64,000 nt of DNA. It comes from Azonexus sp. Lineage in GTDB: Bacteria > Pseudomonadota > Gammaproteobacteria > Burkholderiales > Rhodocyclaceae. A program made the position numbers and the translations under genes. This document shows, piece by piece, positions 1 to 10,227 of this stretch. The stretch covers positions 124,001-188,000 of the forward strand of contig JAGOBB010000001.1 of assembly GCA_017983615.1 (NCBI GenBank). The letters are read 5' to 3'. Positions within the stretch are counted from its first letter, which is position 1; every line of letters starts with the position of its first letter. The notes beneath the pieces are model-generated. The model was not told the DNA's origin. It ran no database searches and was given only the letters and a program-made list of their open reading frames with translations.

Positions 1-1297
1 CCCCCTGTTCGCTTCCCCGCTCTTCGCGGCCGACCTGATGCAGGTTTACCGCGAAGCGCAGAACAACGATCCGACCTTTGCCGCCGCCCGTGCAACGCTT
101 GATGCCGGCCGCGAGAAGACGCCGCAGGCACGCGCCGGTTTGCTGCCCAGCCTGACGCTGTCCGGCAACACGGTCTGGAACCAGACCGAAATTTCCGCGC
201 ACAACGGGCCGACGATCACCAAGCCGAACTACAACTCCAACGGCTACCAGCTGACCCTCTCCCAGCCGCTGTTCCGCTGGCAGAACTGGGTTTCCTACGA
301 CCAGTCGAAAATGCAGGTCGCGCAGGCCGAGGCCAATTTCGTGCAGGCCCGGCAGGATCTGATCCTGCGCGTCTCGCAGGCCTATTTCGACGTGATCTAC
401 GCCATCGAGAACCTGACGGCCGTGCGTGCCAACAAGGCCGCCATTGGCCAGCAGCTCGAATCGGCCAAGAAGAATTTCGAAGTCGGCACCGCGACCATCA
501 CCGACTCCCACGAAGCACAGGCGCGTTACGACCTGGCGCAGGCCCAGGAAATCGCCGCCGAGAGTGATCTCGAAGTCAGGCAGCACGCGCTGGCCGCGAT
601 CATCGGCAAGCCCGCCGGCCCGCTGGCCACGACGCGCAAGGATGCGGCGCTGACGACACCGCAGCCGAGCGACATGAACCAGTGGGTTGCCGCCGCCGAG
701 AAGGACAGCATTGCCGTCCAGGTGCAGCAGGCCGCGGCCGACATCGCCGCCCGCGAAGTCGACAAGCAGCGGGCCGGTCATTATCCGACGGTCGATCTGG
801 TCGCCAACCACGGTTACTCGAAATCCTTTGCTTCGACCATCGGCCTAGCCGACACCGATTTCACCAACATCGGTGTCCAGCTCAACATCCCGCTCTTCCA
901 GGGCGGCCTGACCGTGTCGCGCCAGCGCGAAGCAGCCGCCAACCGCAATGCCGCCCAGTCCGGCCTCGACGCCGCCCGTCGCGGAGCGGCCCTGTCGGCC
1001 CGCCAGTATTATCTCGGCGTCACCAACGGTCTGGCCCAGGTCAAGGCCTTGAAGGCAGCGCTGGTTTCGTCGCAGTCGGCCCTCGAATCGAACAAGCTGG
1101 GCTACGAAGTCGGCGTGCGCATCAACATCGACGTGCTGAACGCCGAAAACCAGGTCTATGTCACCCGCCGCGACCTGGCCAAGGCCACGCTCGATACGCT
1201 GATGGCGCAACTGCGCCTGAAGGCGGCCACCGGCGCGCTGGGCGAAGACGACGTCGGCCAGATCAACGCGCTGCTCGACCCGTCCACCGCTCAATAA
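1..1297 (+). CDS. TolC-family outer-membrane channel protein (5' truncated by window edge)
   Basis: The reading frame is open from base 2, so the true start lies before the window. The visible N-terminus (PLFASPLFAADLM...) looks like the end of a Sec signal peptide, cleaved at about base 31. About 430 residues remain, close to a full mature TolC-family protein. The two-fold OEP repeat is visible: each half begins with a 'DPTFAAARATL' or 'AVQVQQAAADIAA'-type helix followed by strands such as 'YNSNGYQLTLSQPLF' and 'FTNIGVQLNIPLFQGG'. TolC proteins form trimeric channels for type I secretion and RND or ABC efflux; the partner here is unknown. The 3' end overlaps waaA tail-to-tail by 35 bp. Family call is solid, substrate unknown. 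Confidence 0.88.
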   Translation, partial: PLFASPLFAADLMQVYREAQNNDPTFAAARATLDAGREKTPQARAGLLPSLTLSGNTVWNQTEISAHNGPTITKPNYNSNGYQLTLSQPLFRWQNWVSYDQSKMQVAQAEANFVQARQDLILRVSQAYFDVIYAIENLTAVRANKAAIGQQLESAKKNFEVGTATITDSHEAQARYDLAQAQEIAAESDLEVRQHALAAIIGKPAGPLATTRKDAALTTPQPSDMNQWVAAAEKDSIAVQVQQAAADIAAREVDKQRAGHYPTVDLVANHGYSKSFASTIGLADTDFTNIGVQLNIPLFQGGLTVSRQREAAANRNAAQSGLDAARRGAALSARQYYLGVTNGLAQVKALKAALVSSQSALESNKLGYEVGVRINIDVLNAENQVYVTRRDLAKATLDTLMAQLRLKAATGALGEDDVGQINALLDPSTAQ

Positions 1298-2522
1298 GCG
1301 CCAGCATCCGAGCAGTGGCACCCTGATGGGCGCGGGCGAATTCGCCCGCCGCCAGCCGCATCGCTGCCAATTCCGTTTTTGACCCCAAAAGACGGGCGAC
1401 CGTAGCATTCAGCATTTCCGGGCCGTCGACGCGCTGTGCCGCACCGCTGGCGATTGCATCCTCGGTGGCCTGCTGGAAATTAAAGGTATGCGGCCCGACC
1501 AGCACCGGACAACCGCAAGCCGCCGCCTCGATCAGGTTCTGCCCGCCCAGCGGCAACAGGCTGCCGCCGATGAAAGCCAGATCGGCCAGCGTGTAATAGG
1601 CCACCATTTCGCCCATACTGTCGCCCAGCCAGACATGGATATCGGCAGCCGGCAGGCCGTCGCTGCGTTTCGCAAAGTGCCAGCCTTCCTGTTGCAACAA
1701 GGAGGCCACCGCATCGAAGCGCTGCGGGTGACGCGGCACCAGGACCAGCAAGGCATCCGGCACGGCATTGTGGCGCCACGCTTCGAGCACCAAAGCCTCT
1801 TCGCCTTCACGCGTACTGGCGGCCAGCCAGACGGCCCGCCCCCCGATCACCGCGCGCCACGCCTGCCCGAGCGCGATCTTGTCCGCCGGGGGAGTCACAT
1901 CGAATTTCAGATTGCCGCAGATCTCGACACTTCTGACACCCAGCCCGGCGAGGCGCCCGGCATCGCCCGCCGTCTGCGCTGCGACCCCGGCCAGCGAGGC
2001 AAAAGCCGGCCCGAGCAGCGCCGAGAAGCGCCCATAACCACGAGCCGAACGGGCCGACAACCGGGCATTGGCAAGAACCACGGGCACACCTTGACCCTTT
2101 GCGGCAGCAAGCAGATTGGGCCACACCTCGGTTTCCATCAGCACGCCAAAGTCTGGTGAAAAATGCCTGAAAAAGCGCTCAACCGCGCCCGGATAATCGT
2201 AGGGCAGATAGGCCTGAATTACCCCGTCACCATAGACCTCGCGACCGGCAGCGCGACCGGTCGGCGTCATTCCGGTGAGCAGGATGCGATGCTCCGGCCA
2301 GCGCGCCTGCAGGCCTTCGATCAAGGGCTGGGCAGCGCGCGTTTCCCCAACCGAGACGGCATGCACCCAGATCAGCTTGCCCGGCACCGGCTGGCGGTAA
2401 AAACCATAGCGCTCGCCAAGGTTGTGCAGATACTCGGGTTGCTTGCGGCCACGCCACAGCAGGCGCAGCCAGATCAGCGGCGTGATCAGGTAAAGCAGCA
2501 GCGAATAGGCCAGACGCGCCAT
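1263..2522 (-). CDS. waaA: 3-deoxy-D-manno-octulosonic acid (Kdo) transferase
   Basis: Transfers Kdo from CMP-Kdo to lipid A precursor at the inner membrane. The N-terminus (MARLAYSLLLYLITPLIWLR) is the expected signal-anchor, followed by the 'LGERYGFY' motif and a GT-B fold typical of the family. From the ATG at 2522 the protein has 419 residues, the usual length. The frame stays open upstream to 2639, but that extension lacks family similarity; an ATG at 2537 is the alternative start. Near the C-terminus the peptide LNATVARLL is encoded by a copy of the dispersed 14-bp motif (1397-1410). The stop lies inside the 3' end of the convergent TolC gene. Confidence 0.92.
   Translation of the reverse strand: MARLAYSLLLYLITPLIWLRLLWRGRKQPEYLHNLGERYGFYRQPVPGKLIWVHAVSVGETRAAQPLIEGLQARWPEHRILLTGMTPTGRAAGREVYGDGVIQAYLPYDYPGAVERFFRHFSPDFGVLMETEVWPNLLAAAKGQGVPVVLANARLSARSARGYGRFSALLGPAFASLAGVAAQTAGDAGRLAGLGVRSVEICGNLKFDVTPPADKIALGQAWRAVIGGRAVWLAASTREGEEALVLEAWRHNAVPDALLVLVPRHPQRFDAVASLLQQEGWHFAKRSDGLPAADIHVWLGDSMGEMVAYYTLADLAFIGGSLLPLGGQNLIEAAACGCPVLVGPHTFNFQQATEDAIASGAAQRVDGPEMLNATVARLLGSKTELAAMRLAAGEFARAHQGATARMLALIERWTGRAAR
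1397..1410 (-). repeat. Dispersed 14-bp motif, copy 1 (inside waaA)
   Basis: Perfect GAATGCTACGGTCG on the minus strand, with a T-rich and then an A-rich tract downstream on the same strand. It lies in sense orientation in the waaA coding sequence and encodes N-A-T-V. Confidence 0.85.
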
Positions 2523-2781
2523 CAGGCGGGCAGGCATCCATAGATGCTGCCGAACGAGGAAGTTTTCACGATCAGATAGCGCATCGGCAGATAAAATCAG
2601 CTCATTGGAAGCCACCATTATAAATGCCCGCCATGCCAAAGCCGTTGCCCTACGCCACCTTTGGCACTGACCGTGCCGACACCCGGGGCTGCATCAATGG
2701 AATATGCCAGGATGCTTGTAAAACGGGACGCAAGGCCGGCACTGCGTTAAAATCGCACGACTCTTTTCCCAAGGTGATTTC

Positions 2782-3789
2782 GTGAAAATTCTTGTGACCG
2801 GCGCCGCCGGATTCATCGGCATGACCGCCTCGCTCCGCCTCCTCGCCCGCGGTGACGAAGTGGTCGGTCTCGACAACATGAACGACTACTACGAAGTGTC
2901 GCTGAAGGAAAATCGGCTGAAGCGCCTGACGGCGCTGCCCGGCTTCCGCTTCGTCAAGCTCGATGTCGCCGACCGCGCCGGCATGGAAAAGCTGTTTGCC
3001 GACGAGAAATTCGACAAGGTCATCCACTTGGCCGCCCAGGCCGGCGTCCGTTATTCGATCCAGAACCCGCACGCCTACGTCGACAGCAACCTGGTCGGAT
3101 TCATCAACATTCTCGAAGGCTGCCGCCACCACAAGGTGCAGCACCTGGTCTATGCCTCGAGCTCCAGCGTCTATGGCGGCAACACCAAGATGCCATTCTC
3201 GGAACACGACAGCGTCGACCATCCGGTCAGCCTGTACGCCGCGACCAAGAAGGCCAACGAGCTGATGGCACACACCTACAGCCACCTCTACGGCCTGCCG
3301 ACGACCGGCCTGCGCTTCTTCACGGTCTATGGCCCGTGGGGCCGCCCGGACATGGCGCTCTTCCTGTTCACCAAGGCCATCCTCGAAGGGCGGCCAATCG
3401 ACGTCTTCAACCACGGCAACATGCAGCGCGACTTCACCTACATCGACGACATCGTCGAAGGGGTCATCCGCGTGATGGACCGCAACGCCGCGGCCAACCC
3501 GGCCTACGACGCAATTGCCGCCGATCCGGCAACCAGCAACGTCCCTTACAGGGTGTTCAATATCGGCAACAATAACCCGGTACAGTTGCTCGACTTCATC
3601 GGCGCCATTGAAAACGCCTTGGGCACGAAGGCGGAAAAGCGCCTGCTGCCGCTTCAGGATGGCGACGTGCCGGCGACTTACGCCAACACCGACCTGCTCA
3701 ACGATTGGGTCGGTTTTGTCCCGGGTACCAGCGTCCAGGATGGCGTCGGCAGATTCGTCGCGTGGTATCGCGACTACTACAAGGTTTAA
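2782..3789 (+). CDS. NAD-dependent sugar epimerase, UDP-glucuronate 4-epimerase type
   Basis: Extended short-chain dehydrogenase of 335 residues. The N-terminal NAD-binding glycine motif is GAAGFIG (residues 7-13). The catalytic YxxxK is within '[10 protein letters not shown]' and the serine region is '[10 protein letters not shown]'. The '[15 protein letters not shown]' segment after the nucleotide fold is typical of enzymes interconverting UDP-glucuronate and UDP-galacturonate for capsule or O-antigen. Translation starts at GTG (2782), five bases after an AAGGTG ribosome-binding site at 2771. It stops nine bases before glmS; that pairing fits nucleotide-sugar supply for envelope polysaccharides. 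Substrate is inferred from motif resemblance. Confidence 0.85.
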   Translation: MKILVTGAAGFIGMTASLRLLARGDEVVGLDNMNDYYEVSLKENRLKRLTALPGFRFVKLDVADRAGMEKLFADEKFDKVIHLAAQAGVRYSIQNPHAYVDSNLVGFINILEGCRHHKVQHLVYASSSSVYGGNTKMPFSEHDSVDHPVSLYAATKKANELMAHTYSHLYGLPTTGLRFFTVYGPWGRPDMALFLFTKAILEGRPIDVFNHGNMQRDFTYIDDIVEGVIRVMDRNAAANPAYDAIAADPATSNVPYRVFNIGNNNPVQLLDFIGAIENALGTKAEKRLLPLQDGDVPATYANTDLLNDWVGFVPGTSVQDGVGRFVAWYRDYYKV

Positions 3790-3798
3790 GGACTCGTC

Positions 3799-5622
3799 AT
3801 GTGTGGCATCGTCGCGGCAGCAGCCGGCAACAATATCGTTCCCGTCCTCGTCGAGGGACTGAAGAAGCTCGAATACCGAGGCTATGACTCGGCCGGACTG
3901 GCGGTCATCGGCAGCGGCGCCATCGAGCGCGTCCGCTCGGTCGGTCGTGTGGCCGAGCTGGAAGCCGCCTCGGCGAGCACCAGCGCCGTCACCGGCATCG
4001 CCCACACCCGCTGGGCGACGCACGGCGTGCCCTGCGAACGCAATGCCCACCCACACGTCTCGGGCGATATCGCCGTCGTCCACAACGGCATCATCGAAAA
4101 CTACGAGTTCCTGCGCCACGAACTGAGCGCCCAGGGCTACGTCTTTACCTCGGACACCGACACCGAGAGCATCGCCCACCTGATACAGGCCACGCTGCGC
4201 TGCGAACCGGATCTCTTCAGGGCGGTCAGGATGGCCTGCCAACGGCTGGTCGGCGCCTACGCCATCGCCGTCATCGACCATACCCAGCCAGGCAAGGTCG
4301 TCGTCGCCCGCGAAGGCTCGCCGCTTCTGCTCGGCGTTTCCGACACCGGCAACTATGCCGCCTCCGACGCCTCCGCGCTGTTGCAGGTCACCCGCAACAT
4401 GGTCTACCTGGAAAACGGCGACATTGCCGAGCTGACCGCCGATTCCGTCAAGATCACCCGCCTCGACGGCGCACCGGTCGAGCGCCCGGTGCATGTCTCG
4501 CAGCTGTCCGCCGCGGCCGTCGAACTAGGCACCTACCGGCACTACATGCAGAAGGAAATCTTCGAGCAGCCGGAAGCTCTGGCCAACACACTGGAAATCG
4601 TCGGTGGCAGCAAAACCATTCAACCCGGCATTTTCGGCGCCGAAGCCGGCAACTTGCTGGCCGATGTCGACCATATCCTCATCCTTGCCTGCGGCACCAG
4701 CAGCCACTCCGGCTATACCGCCCGCTACTGGCTCGAAGCCATTGCCGGCGTGCCGTGCACGGTCGAAATCGCCAGCGAATACCGCTACCGTACCTCGGTC
4801 GCTAATCCGCGCCAGCTGGTCGTCGCCATCTCCCAGTCAGGCGAAACCGCCGACACGCTGGCGGCGCTGCGTCACGCCAAGGAACTGGGCCAGGGCAAGA
4901 CGCTGGCCATCTGTAACGTACCGGAATCAGCCATCGTCCGCGAATGCGCGCTGCGCTTCATCACCCGCGCCGGCCCGGAAATCGGCGTCGCGTCGACCAA
5001 GGCCTTCACCACCCAGCTCGCCGCGCTGTTCCTGCTGACGCTGGTCATGGCCAAGGTCAAGGGCCGGCTGTCGCCGGAACAGGAATCCGCCTTCATCGAG
5101 CAATTGCGCCACCTGCCGGTCGCCGTCAACAAGGTGCTCGAACTCGAGCCGGAGATTGAAACCTGGGCCAAACGCTTCGCCGACAAGCAGCACGCGCTGT
5201 TCCTCGGTCGCGGCCGGCACTATCCGATCGCCCTCGAAGGGGCGCTGAAACTCAAGGAAATCTCCTACATCCACGCCGAAGCCTACCCGGCCGGCGAACT
5301 GAAGCACGGCCCGCTGGCCCTGGTCGACGCCAACATGCCGGTCATCTCGGTGGCCCCGAACGACGTGTTGCTCGACAAGCTGAAGTCCAACCTCCGTGAA
5401 GTCCAGGCCCGGGGCGGCGAGCTCTACGTCTTCGCCGACGCCGATTCGGAAATCCAGGAATCGGAAGGCGTGCACATCCTGCGTCTGCCGGAACACTATG
5501 GCGAACTGTCGCCGATCCTGCATGTCATACCGCTGCAGTTGCTGTCCTACCATGCAGCACTGGTCAAAGGCACCGATGTGGACAAGCCGCGAAATCTCGC
5601 CAAGTCGGTTACCGTCGAGTGA
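3799..5622 (+). CDS. glmS: Glutamine-fructose-6-phosphate aminotransferase (isomerizing)
   Basis: Makes glucosamine-6-phosphate for peptidoglycan and lipopolysaccharide. The 607-residue length matches the family. After Met1, Cys2 (MCGIVA) is the N-terminal nucleophile of the glutaminase domain, with 'HTRWATHG' and '[10 protein letters not shown]' following. Two SIS domains bind the sugar phosphate ('CGTSSHSGY', 'SQSGETADT'), and the C-terminus ends 'NLAKSVTVE' as usual. It is probably co-transcribed with the upstream epimerase. Its last 40 or so bases are duplicated 131 bp downstream (see repeat). Confidence 0.97.
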   Translation: MCGIVAAAAGNNIVPVLVEGLKKLEYRGYDSAGLAVIGSGAIERVRSVGRVAELEAASASTSAVTGIAHTRWATHGVPCERNAHPHVSGDIAVVHNGIIENYEFLRHELSAQGYVFTSDTDTESIAHLIQATLRCEPDLFRAVRMACQRLVGAYAIAVIDHTQPGKVVVAREGSPLLLGVSDTGNYAASDASALLQVTRNMVYLENGDIAELTADSVKITRLDGAPVERPVHVSQLSAAAVELGTYRHYMQKEIFEQPEALANTLEIVGGSKTIQPGIFGAEAGNLLADVDHILILACGTSSHSGYTARYWLEAIAGVPCTVEIASEYRYRTSVANPRQLVVAISQSGETADTLAALRHAKELGQGKTLAICNVPESAIVRECALRFITRAGPEIGVASTKAFTTQLAALFLLTLVMAKVKGRLSPEQESAFIEQLRHLPVAVNKVLELEPEIETWAKRFADKQHALFLGRGRHYPIALEGALKLKEISYIHAEAYPAGELKHGPLALVDANMPVISVAPNDVLLDKLKSNLREVQARGGELYVFADADSEIQESEGVHILRLPEHYGELSPILHVIPLQLLSYHAALVKGTDVDKPRNLAKSVTVE

Positions 5623-5755
5623 TGACGATTAACCAAGCACAGACTCGCGGTTTGCAGCGCAGGCTAACCTGCCAGAGGCAGGTTAAGGCCGTGACTACGG
5701 CCGGCCGTAGCTACAAGCCGCGAAATCTCGCCAAGTCGGTTACCGTCGAGTGATG
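5582..5755 (+). repeat. 43-bp direct repeat of the glmS 3' end flanking a hairpin-rich segment
   Basis: Bases 5582-5624 (end of glmS plus two bases) recur identically at 5713-5755. Between the copies are a hairpin (TAACCTGCC at 5665-5673 pairing with 5677-5685) and a perfect 16-bp palindrome (CTACGGCCGGCCGTAG, 5695-5710). The hairpin has no T-run, so it is not a classical terminator. The layout suggests a partial tandem duplication or a small insertion that duplicated its target. Confidence 0.8.
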
Positions 5756-5796
5756 GTCACCGGGCGCCTTTTCTGATTTTGGCGATTTTTTTGGGG

Positions 5797-5810
5797 CGAC
5801 CGTAGCATTC
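5797..5810 (-). repeat. Dispersed 14-bp motif, copy 2 (abuts the apaH start)
   Basis: Perfect GAATGCTACGGTCG on the minus strand, ending one base before the apaH ATG. It is followed on the minus strand by a 7-bp A tract and then AAAA. It occupies the place where an apaH ribosome-binding site would be expected. Confidence 0.9.
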
Positions 5811-6641
<831 letters not shown>

Positions 6642-7352
6642 CCTCGCGCGCCTCGGCCGCCACCTGCTTGCGGTCCTCGCCATTCAGTCCCCGCAAGGGA
6701 GTCGTCACCAGGCGGGCGATGATGCGCCGGCGACCGATAATCGCCCGGGCACATTGGCCGAGCGAAATATCGCCGTCGTAGCGGGGCGCCAGGCTGCGCT
6801 GACCATCCAGTTCCCAGTAGGAAATCGCCACCGGCAACACCGGCCGGCCAGCGACCAGTGCCGGCTGGATCAGCGCGGCGTGGAAATGCAGCAGGCTGCG
6901 GCCATCGCTGGTCGTCCCCTCGGGAAAAACCGCGACATGCTTGCCCAGGGCCAACACATCGGCAACCTGCTGGTTGATGATTTTGGCGTGCCCGCGGCTG
7001 CCGCGGCGCAGGAAGATCGTATCGTTCTTTGCCGCCAGCCAGCCGATCAGCGGCCAGTGCCTGACTTCCTCCTTCGAGACGAAAGCGGCAGGCAGGACGG
7101 CGTTGATCACGTAGATGTCAATCCACGAGATGTGGTTGGCGACCAGCAATGCGCCGGGCACCGCATGCGTCAGATCGGCCTCGACTTCGACACCGAGCGC
7201 GTCGAGCAGGGCGGCCGACCAGCTGGCCTTGAGGGCCAGGCGTCGACGGTCGTCGCAGAGCGGCAGAACGCACAGCGAGCAGAGCGCCCCGCTGATGACC
7301 AGCAGGGCGATGCGGCAAATCCGGAAGGCGCGAATCGCTAGATTGGTTTGGT

Positions 7353-8114
7353 TCAGGCTTCTTGTCCCAGGTAGTGCTTGGCGTAACGGCCGGAAACCTT
7401 GGCCATTGGCATCAGGATCGGCAGGTCGGCGGTGTTGAAATCGGGATCCCAGGCCGGTTCGCCGCAGATCCAGGCCCCGGCGCGCAGGTAACCCTTGATC
7501 AGCGGCGGCACTTCGGCCGGACGATCCTGCTGCAGGGCAGCCAGGGGCAGCGGACAACGCGGGAAAACACGATATTCCTGCGGCCCGAGGTGATCGGCAG
7601 CCAGTCGATTATACAAGCTGGCCGCGGCATGACCGCCATCGGCCATGCTGATCGAGGCGCAACCCATCAGGTAGTCGTAGCTGTTCTCGATCATGAACTG
7701 GGCGAGGCCGGACCACAGCAGGGTGATCGTCGCGCCGGTGCGGTAGTCCGGATGAACACAGGAACGGCCGATTTCGACCAGGCGCGAACGCAGGTGCTGC
7801 AGGCGGGTCAGATCGAATTCGTTTTCCGAGTAGTAGCCGACCTGACGGGCGTTTTCCGGCGTCAGGATGCGATAGGTGCCGACGATTTCGCCGCTCTGAG
7901 TATCGCGCACGACGAGGTGCTGGCAGTACGGATCGTAGATGTCGTGATCGACGCCCGGCGTGCGGCTCGGCAGGTTGGCGCCCATTTCACCGGCGAACAC
8001 GCGGTAACGCAGGCGCTGGGCATCAAGAATGTCGCTCTGGCTGCGGGCAAAACCCACCGCCAGGCTCTTCTTTTCGGGACGGCTGCGTCCGGCAGCCTTG
8101 TGGATGTTTTCCAT
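7353..8114 (-). CDS. olsB: L-ornithine N(alpha)-acyltransferase (OlsB-like, GNAT fold)
   Basis: Transfers a 3-hydroxyacyl chain from acyl-ACP to ornithine, the first step of ornithine-lipid synthesis (established for OlsB). Recognised by 'LRYRVFAGEMGA', 'DHDIYDPYCQHLVV', 'EIGRSCVHPDYR' and 'LMGCASI'. The ATG at 8114 is chosen because GGAG sits six bases upstream; an in-frame ATG at 8126 has a poorer site. 253 residues. The stop overlaps the putative CTG start of olsA, so the two are translationally coupled. Confidence 0.85.
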   Translation of the reverse strand: MENIHKAAGRSRPEKKSLAVGFARSQSDILDAQRLRYRVFAGEMGANLPSRTPGVDHDIYDPYCQHLVVRDTQSGEIVGTYRILTPENARQVGYYSENEFDLTRLQHLRSRLVEIGRSCVHPDYRTGATITLLWSGLAQFMIENSYDYLMGCASISMADGGHAAASLYNRLAADHLGPQEYRVFPRCPLPLAALQQDRPAEVPPLIKGYLRAGAWICGEPAWDPDFNTADLPILMPMAKVSGRYAKHYLGQEA

Positions 8115-8196
8115 ATTTTTCTCCATGTCTTCGTGGAGAACAATATGGATGACGTGTGTTACGTGCGCTTTGCCCGAAGATGACGGCGATGTTTCA

Positions 8197-9126
8197 CTAC
8201 CATGGTGCTGCGCCGAATTCCTTGCGGTAACGCTCGGCGATCTCCTCGCGGCTCGGCTGGTGGTTCTGGCCGCCGCGATGGGCGATCTTGATCGAGCCCA
8301 TCACCGCCGCCAGCCGGCCGGTCGTCGCCCAGTCCAGGCCATTGGCGATGCCGTACAACAGGCCCGAGCGATAGGCATCGCCGCAGCCGGTCGGATCGAC
8401 AATGTCGTCGGCGGCAACGCAGGGAATGTCGTAGCGCTGACCAGCGTAGATTTCGGAACCTTCGCCACCCCGGGTGACGATCAGCGCCTCCACTTCGCCG
8501 GCCAGCTGCTCCAGGCTGCGGCCCGTCCGGTCGCACAGGAGCTTGGCCTCGTAGTCGTTGAAGCAGGCGTAATCCGCCAGGCGCATGAAGTCCATCAATT
8601 CGTCACCGTTGAACATCGGCAGGCCCTGACCCGGATCGAAGATGAAGGGCACACCGGCTTCAGCAAAGTCGCGTGCGTGCTGCATCATGCCTTCGCGGCC
8701 ATCCGGTGCGACGATGCCGAGCTTCGCCCCGGCGCTGGCCACCTTGTTGAGGTGCGAAAAGCTCATCGCCCCCGGGTGAAAGGCAGTGATCTGGTTATCG
8801 TCGAGATCGGTCGTAATGAATGCCTGGGCGGTAAAGCTGCCGCTGATCTGACGGACATGGGCACGCGGCAGCCCAAGCTTGTCGAGGCGGTTGAGATAGG
8901 GCGCCGCATCGTCGCCGACGGTGGCCATGATCATCGGCTCGCCACCCAGCAGCATCAGGTTGTAGGCGATGTTGCCAGCACAGCCGCCGAACTCGCGACG
9001 CATCTCGGGAACCAGGAAAGCAACGTTCAGGATGTGAATCTGCTCGGGCAGGATGTGGTTCTTGAAACGGTCCGGGAAGACCATGATGTTGTCAAAGGCC
9101 AGGGAACCGCAAATCAGTGTTGTCAT
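8197..9126 (-). CDS. PfkB-family carbohydrate/nucleoside kinase
   Basis: Ribokinase-like fold, 309 residues. The N-terminal 'GSLAFDNIM' and 'FGGCAGNIAYNL' match the PfkB signature 1 region. The C-terminal 'DPTGCGDAYRSG' is the phosphate-binding and catalytic-base motif, usually written GAGD, here with Cys in place of Ala. Resemblance is greatest to adenosine-kinase-like proteins, but the substrate cannot be assigned from sequence. It lies five bases downstream of the DUF3426 gene on the same strand, so the two may be co-transcribed. Confidence 0.85.
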   Translation of the reverse strand: MTTLICGSLAFDNIMVFPDRFKNHILPEQIHILNVAFLVPEMRREFGGCAGNIAYNLMLLGGEPMIMATVGDDAAPYLNRLDKLGLPRAHVRQISGSFTAQAFITTDLDDNQITAFHPGAMSFSHLNKVASAGAKLGIVAPDGREGMMQHARDFAEAGVPFIFDPGQGLPMFNGDELMDFMRLADYACFNDYEAKLLCDRTGRSLEQLAGEVEALIVTRGGEGSEIYAGQRYDIPCVAADDIVDPTGCGDAYRSGLLYGIANGLDWATTGRLAAVMGSIKIAHRGGQNHQPSREEIAERYRKEFGAAPW

Positions 9127-9132
9127 GGGGAA

Positions 9133-10227
9133 TCAGGGGTAAAAGATGTAAAGGCGATAGCCCGAGGCACCGGCTTCCTTGGCCTCGATCCACAACTTGA
9201 CGGCAACTTCGCCATTGGCCGGGAAAGAATCGGAAGCCGTACCGGGCGGCAGATATTCGGCAGCGTACATAACCCGCCGGGACACGACGGAATCGTTGGT
9301 ATCGGTCAGGCTCAACTCAAGCGCCGGCCAGGCCTGCGGGTAAGCTGCGCCATTTTTCAGGGTGGCCTGCAGGACAAACAGGCCGCGGGCGTTGTCCGAC
9401 TGCAGATCCGAGGTTTCGATGGAAACCAGCGCCGGATTGCGCGGCAGCGGGATATCCGCCCCGGCCAGTTCGTAGATCGCCACCGTATCGGGCAGGCGCA
9501 GGACAATTTCGGTCCGGAAGTAGTAAAACAATTGCCCGAGCAGCACAATCAACAGCACAACCGCCACCAGCACGAAAGGCCAGACGGCGCGCCGGGGCGG
9601 CTCGCCGCCAAAACCGCCCAGGCCATTGCCAGCCAGGGTTCCGGCCGCCCAGCGGTTGTAGGCGGAGGTATCGCTCAGGTCACGTGCGGCAACTAGACCG
9701 GCCTCACGAGCGGCCAGGGTCGATTCTTCAGGCGTTTCAGCCAACACCTCATCGACCGCCGATACGGACTCGGACTCGGACACGGACTCAGTTTCAGGCA
9801 CTTGCTCCTGTCCTGCCTCGACGTCGATAGCTGCCAGCGGGTCAGGATCGGCATCATGGAGAAGAACGACCGGCTCGTCGACTTCGACCGACATGTCGTC
9901 TTCGGGAACCCAGTCTTCGGGCTGTTCGGCGACATCCGGTGATGACCCTTCCAGGCATTCTTCGGCGTGGTCGAGGGACTCGACATCGGCTTCTGCCGCC
10001 GTCTGGGCGACATCAGCCTCGCCGGTCGCGGGGTGATCCACTGCCGATGACAGATCGGCGTCGGTTGCCGGCGTGTCGATCGCCGGTTCAAGCGGATCAG
10101 CCTGCCATTCGTCAAAGGCGTTGAATACCGATTGGCAATGCCCGCAGCGGACCTTGCCGGCCTTGCGTCGCAGTTGCTCGGATGTCACACGGAAGACCGT
10201 GCCACATGCCGGGCAACGCGTCCGCAT
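9133..10227 (-). CDS. Zinc-ribbon/DUF3426 single-span membrane protein
   Basis: Starts MRTRCPACGTVFRV..., the MJ0042-type zinc ribbon with two CxxC pairs (CPAC, CGHC). A long acidic Glu/Asp/Ser linker follows (about residues 55-170), then one transmembrane helix (VWPFVLVAVVLLIVLLG). A C-terminal DUF3426 beta domain, probably periplasmic, ends the protein. Function of the family is unknown. The ATG at 10227 overlaps the prmA stop by one base (TGATG), which fixes the start and implies coupling; 364 residues. Confidence 0.9.
   Translation of the reverse strand: MRTRCPACGTVFRVTSEQLRRKAGKVRCGHCQSVFNAFDEWQADPLEPAIDTPATDADLSSAVDHPATGEADVAQTAAEADVESLDHAEECLEGSSPDVAEQPEDWVPEDDMSVEVDEPVVLLHDADPDPLAAIDVEAGQEQVPETESVSESESVSAVDEVLAETPEESTLAAREAGLVAARDLSDTSAYNRWAAGTLAGNGLGGFGGEPPRRAVWPFVLVAVVLLIVLLGQLFYYFRTEIVLRLPDTVAIYELAGADIPLPRNPALVSIETSDLQSDNARGLFVLQATLKNGAAYPQAWPALELSLTDTNDSVVSRRVMYAAEYLPPGTASDSFPANGEVAVKLWIEAKEAGASGYRLYIFYP

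Noticed and set aside
2650-4494. 614-residue minus-strand frame opposite the epimerase and glmS
   Set aside because: Antisense shadow; composition unlike protein and both opposite genes are certain.
5665-5685. Hairpin after glmS as a rho-independent terminator
   Set aside because: Good stem but no T-run on either strand.
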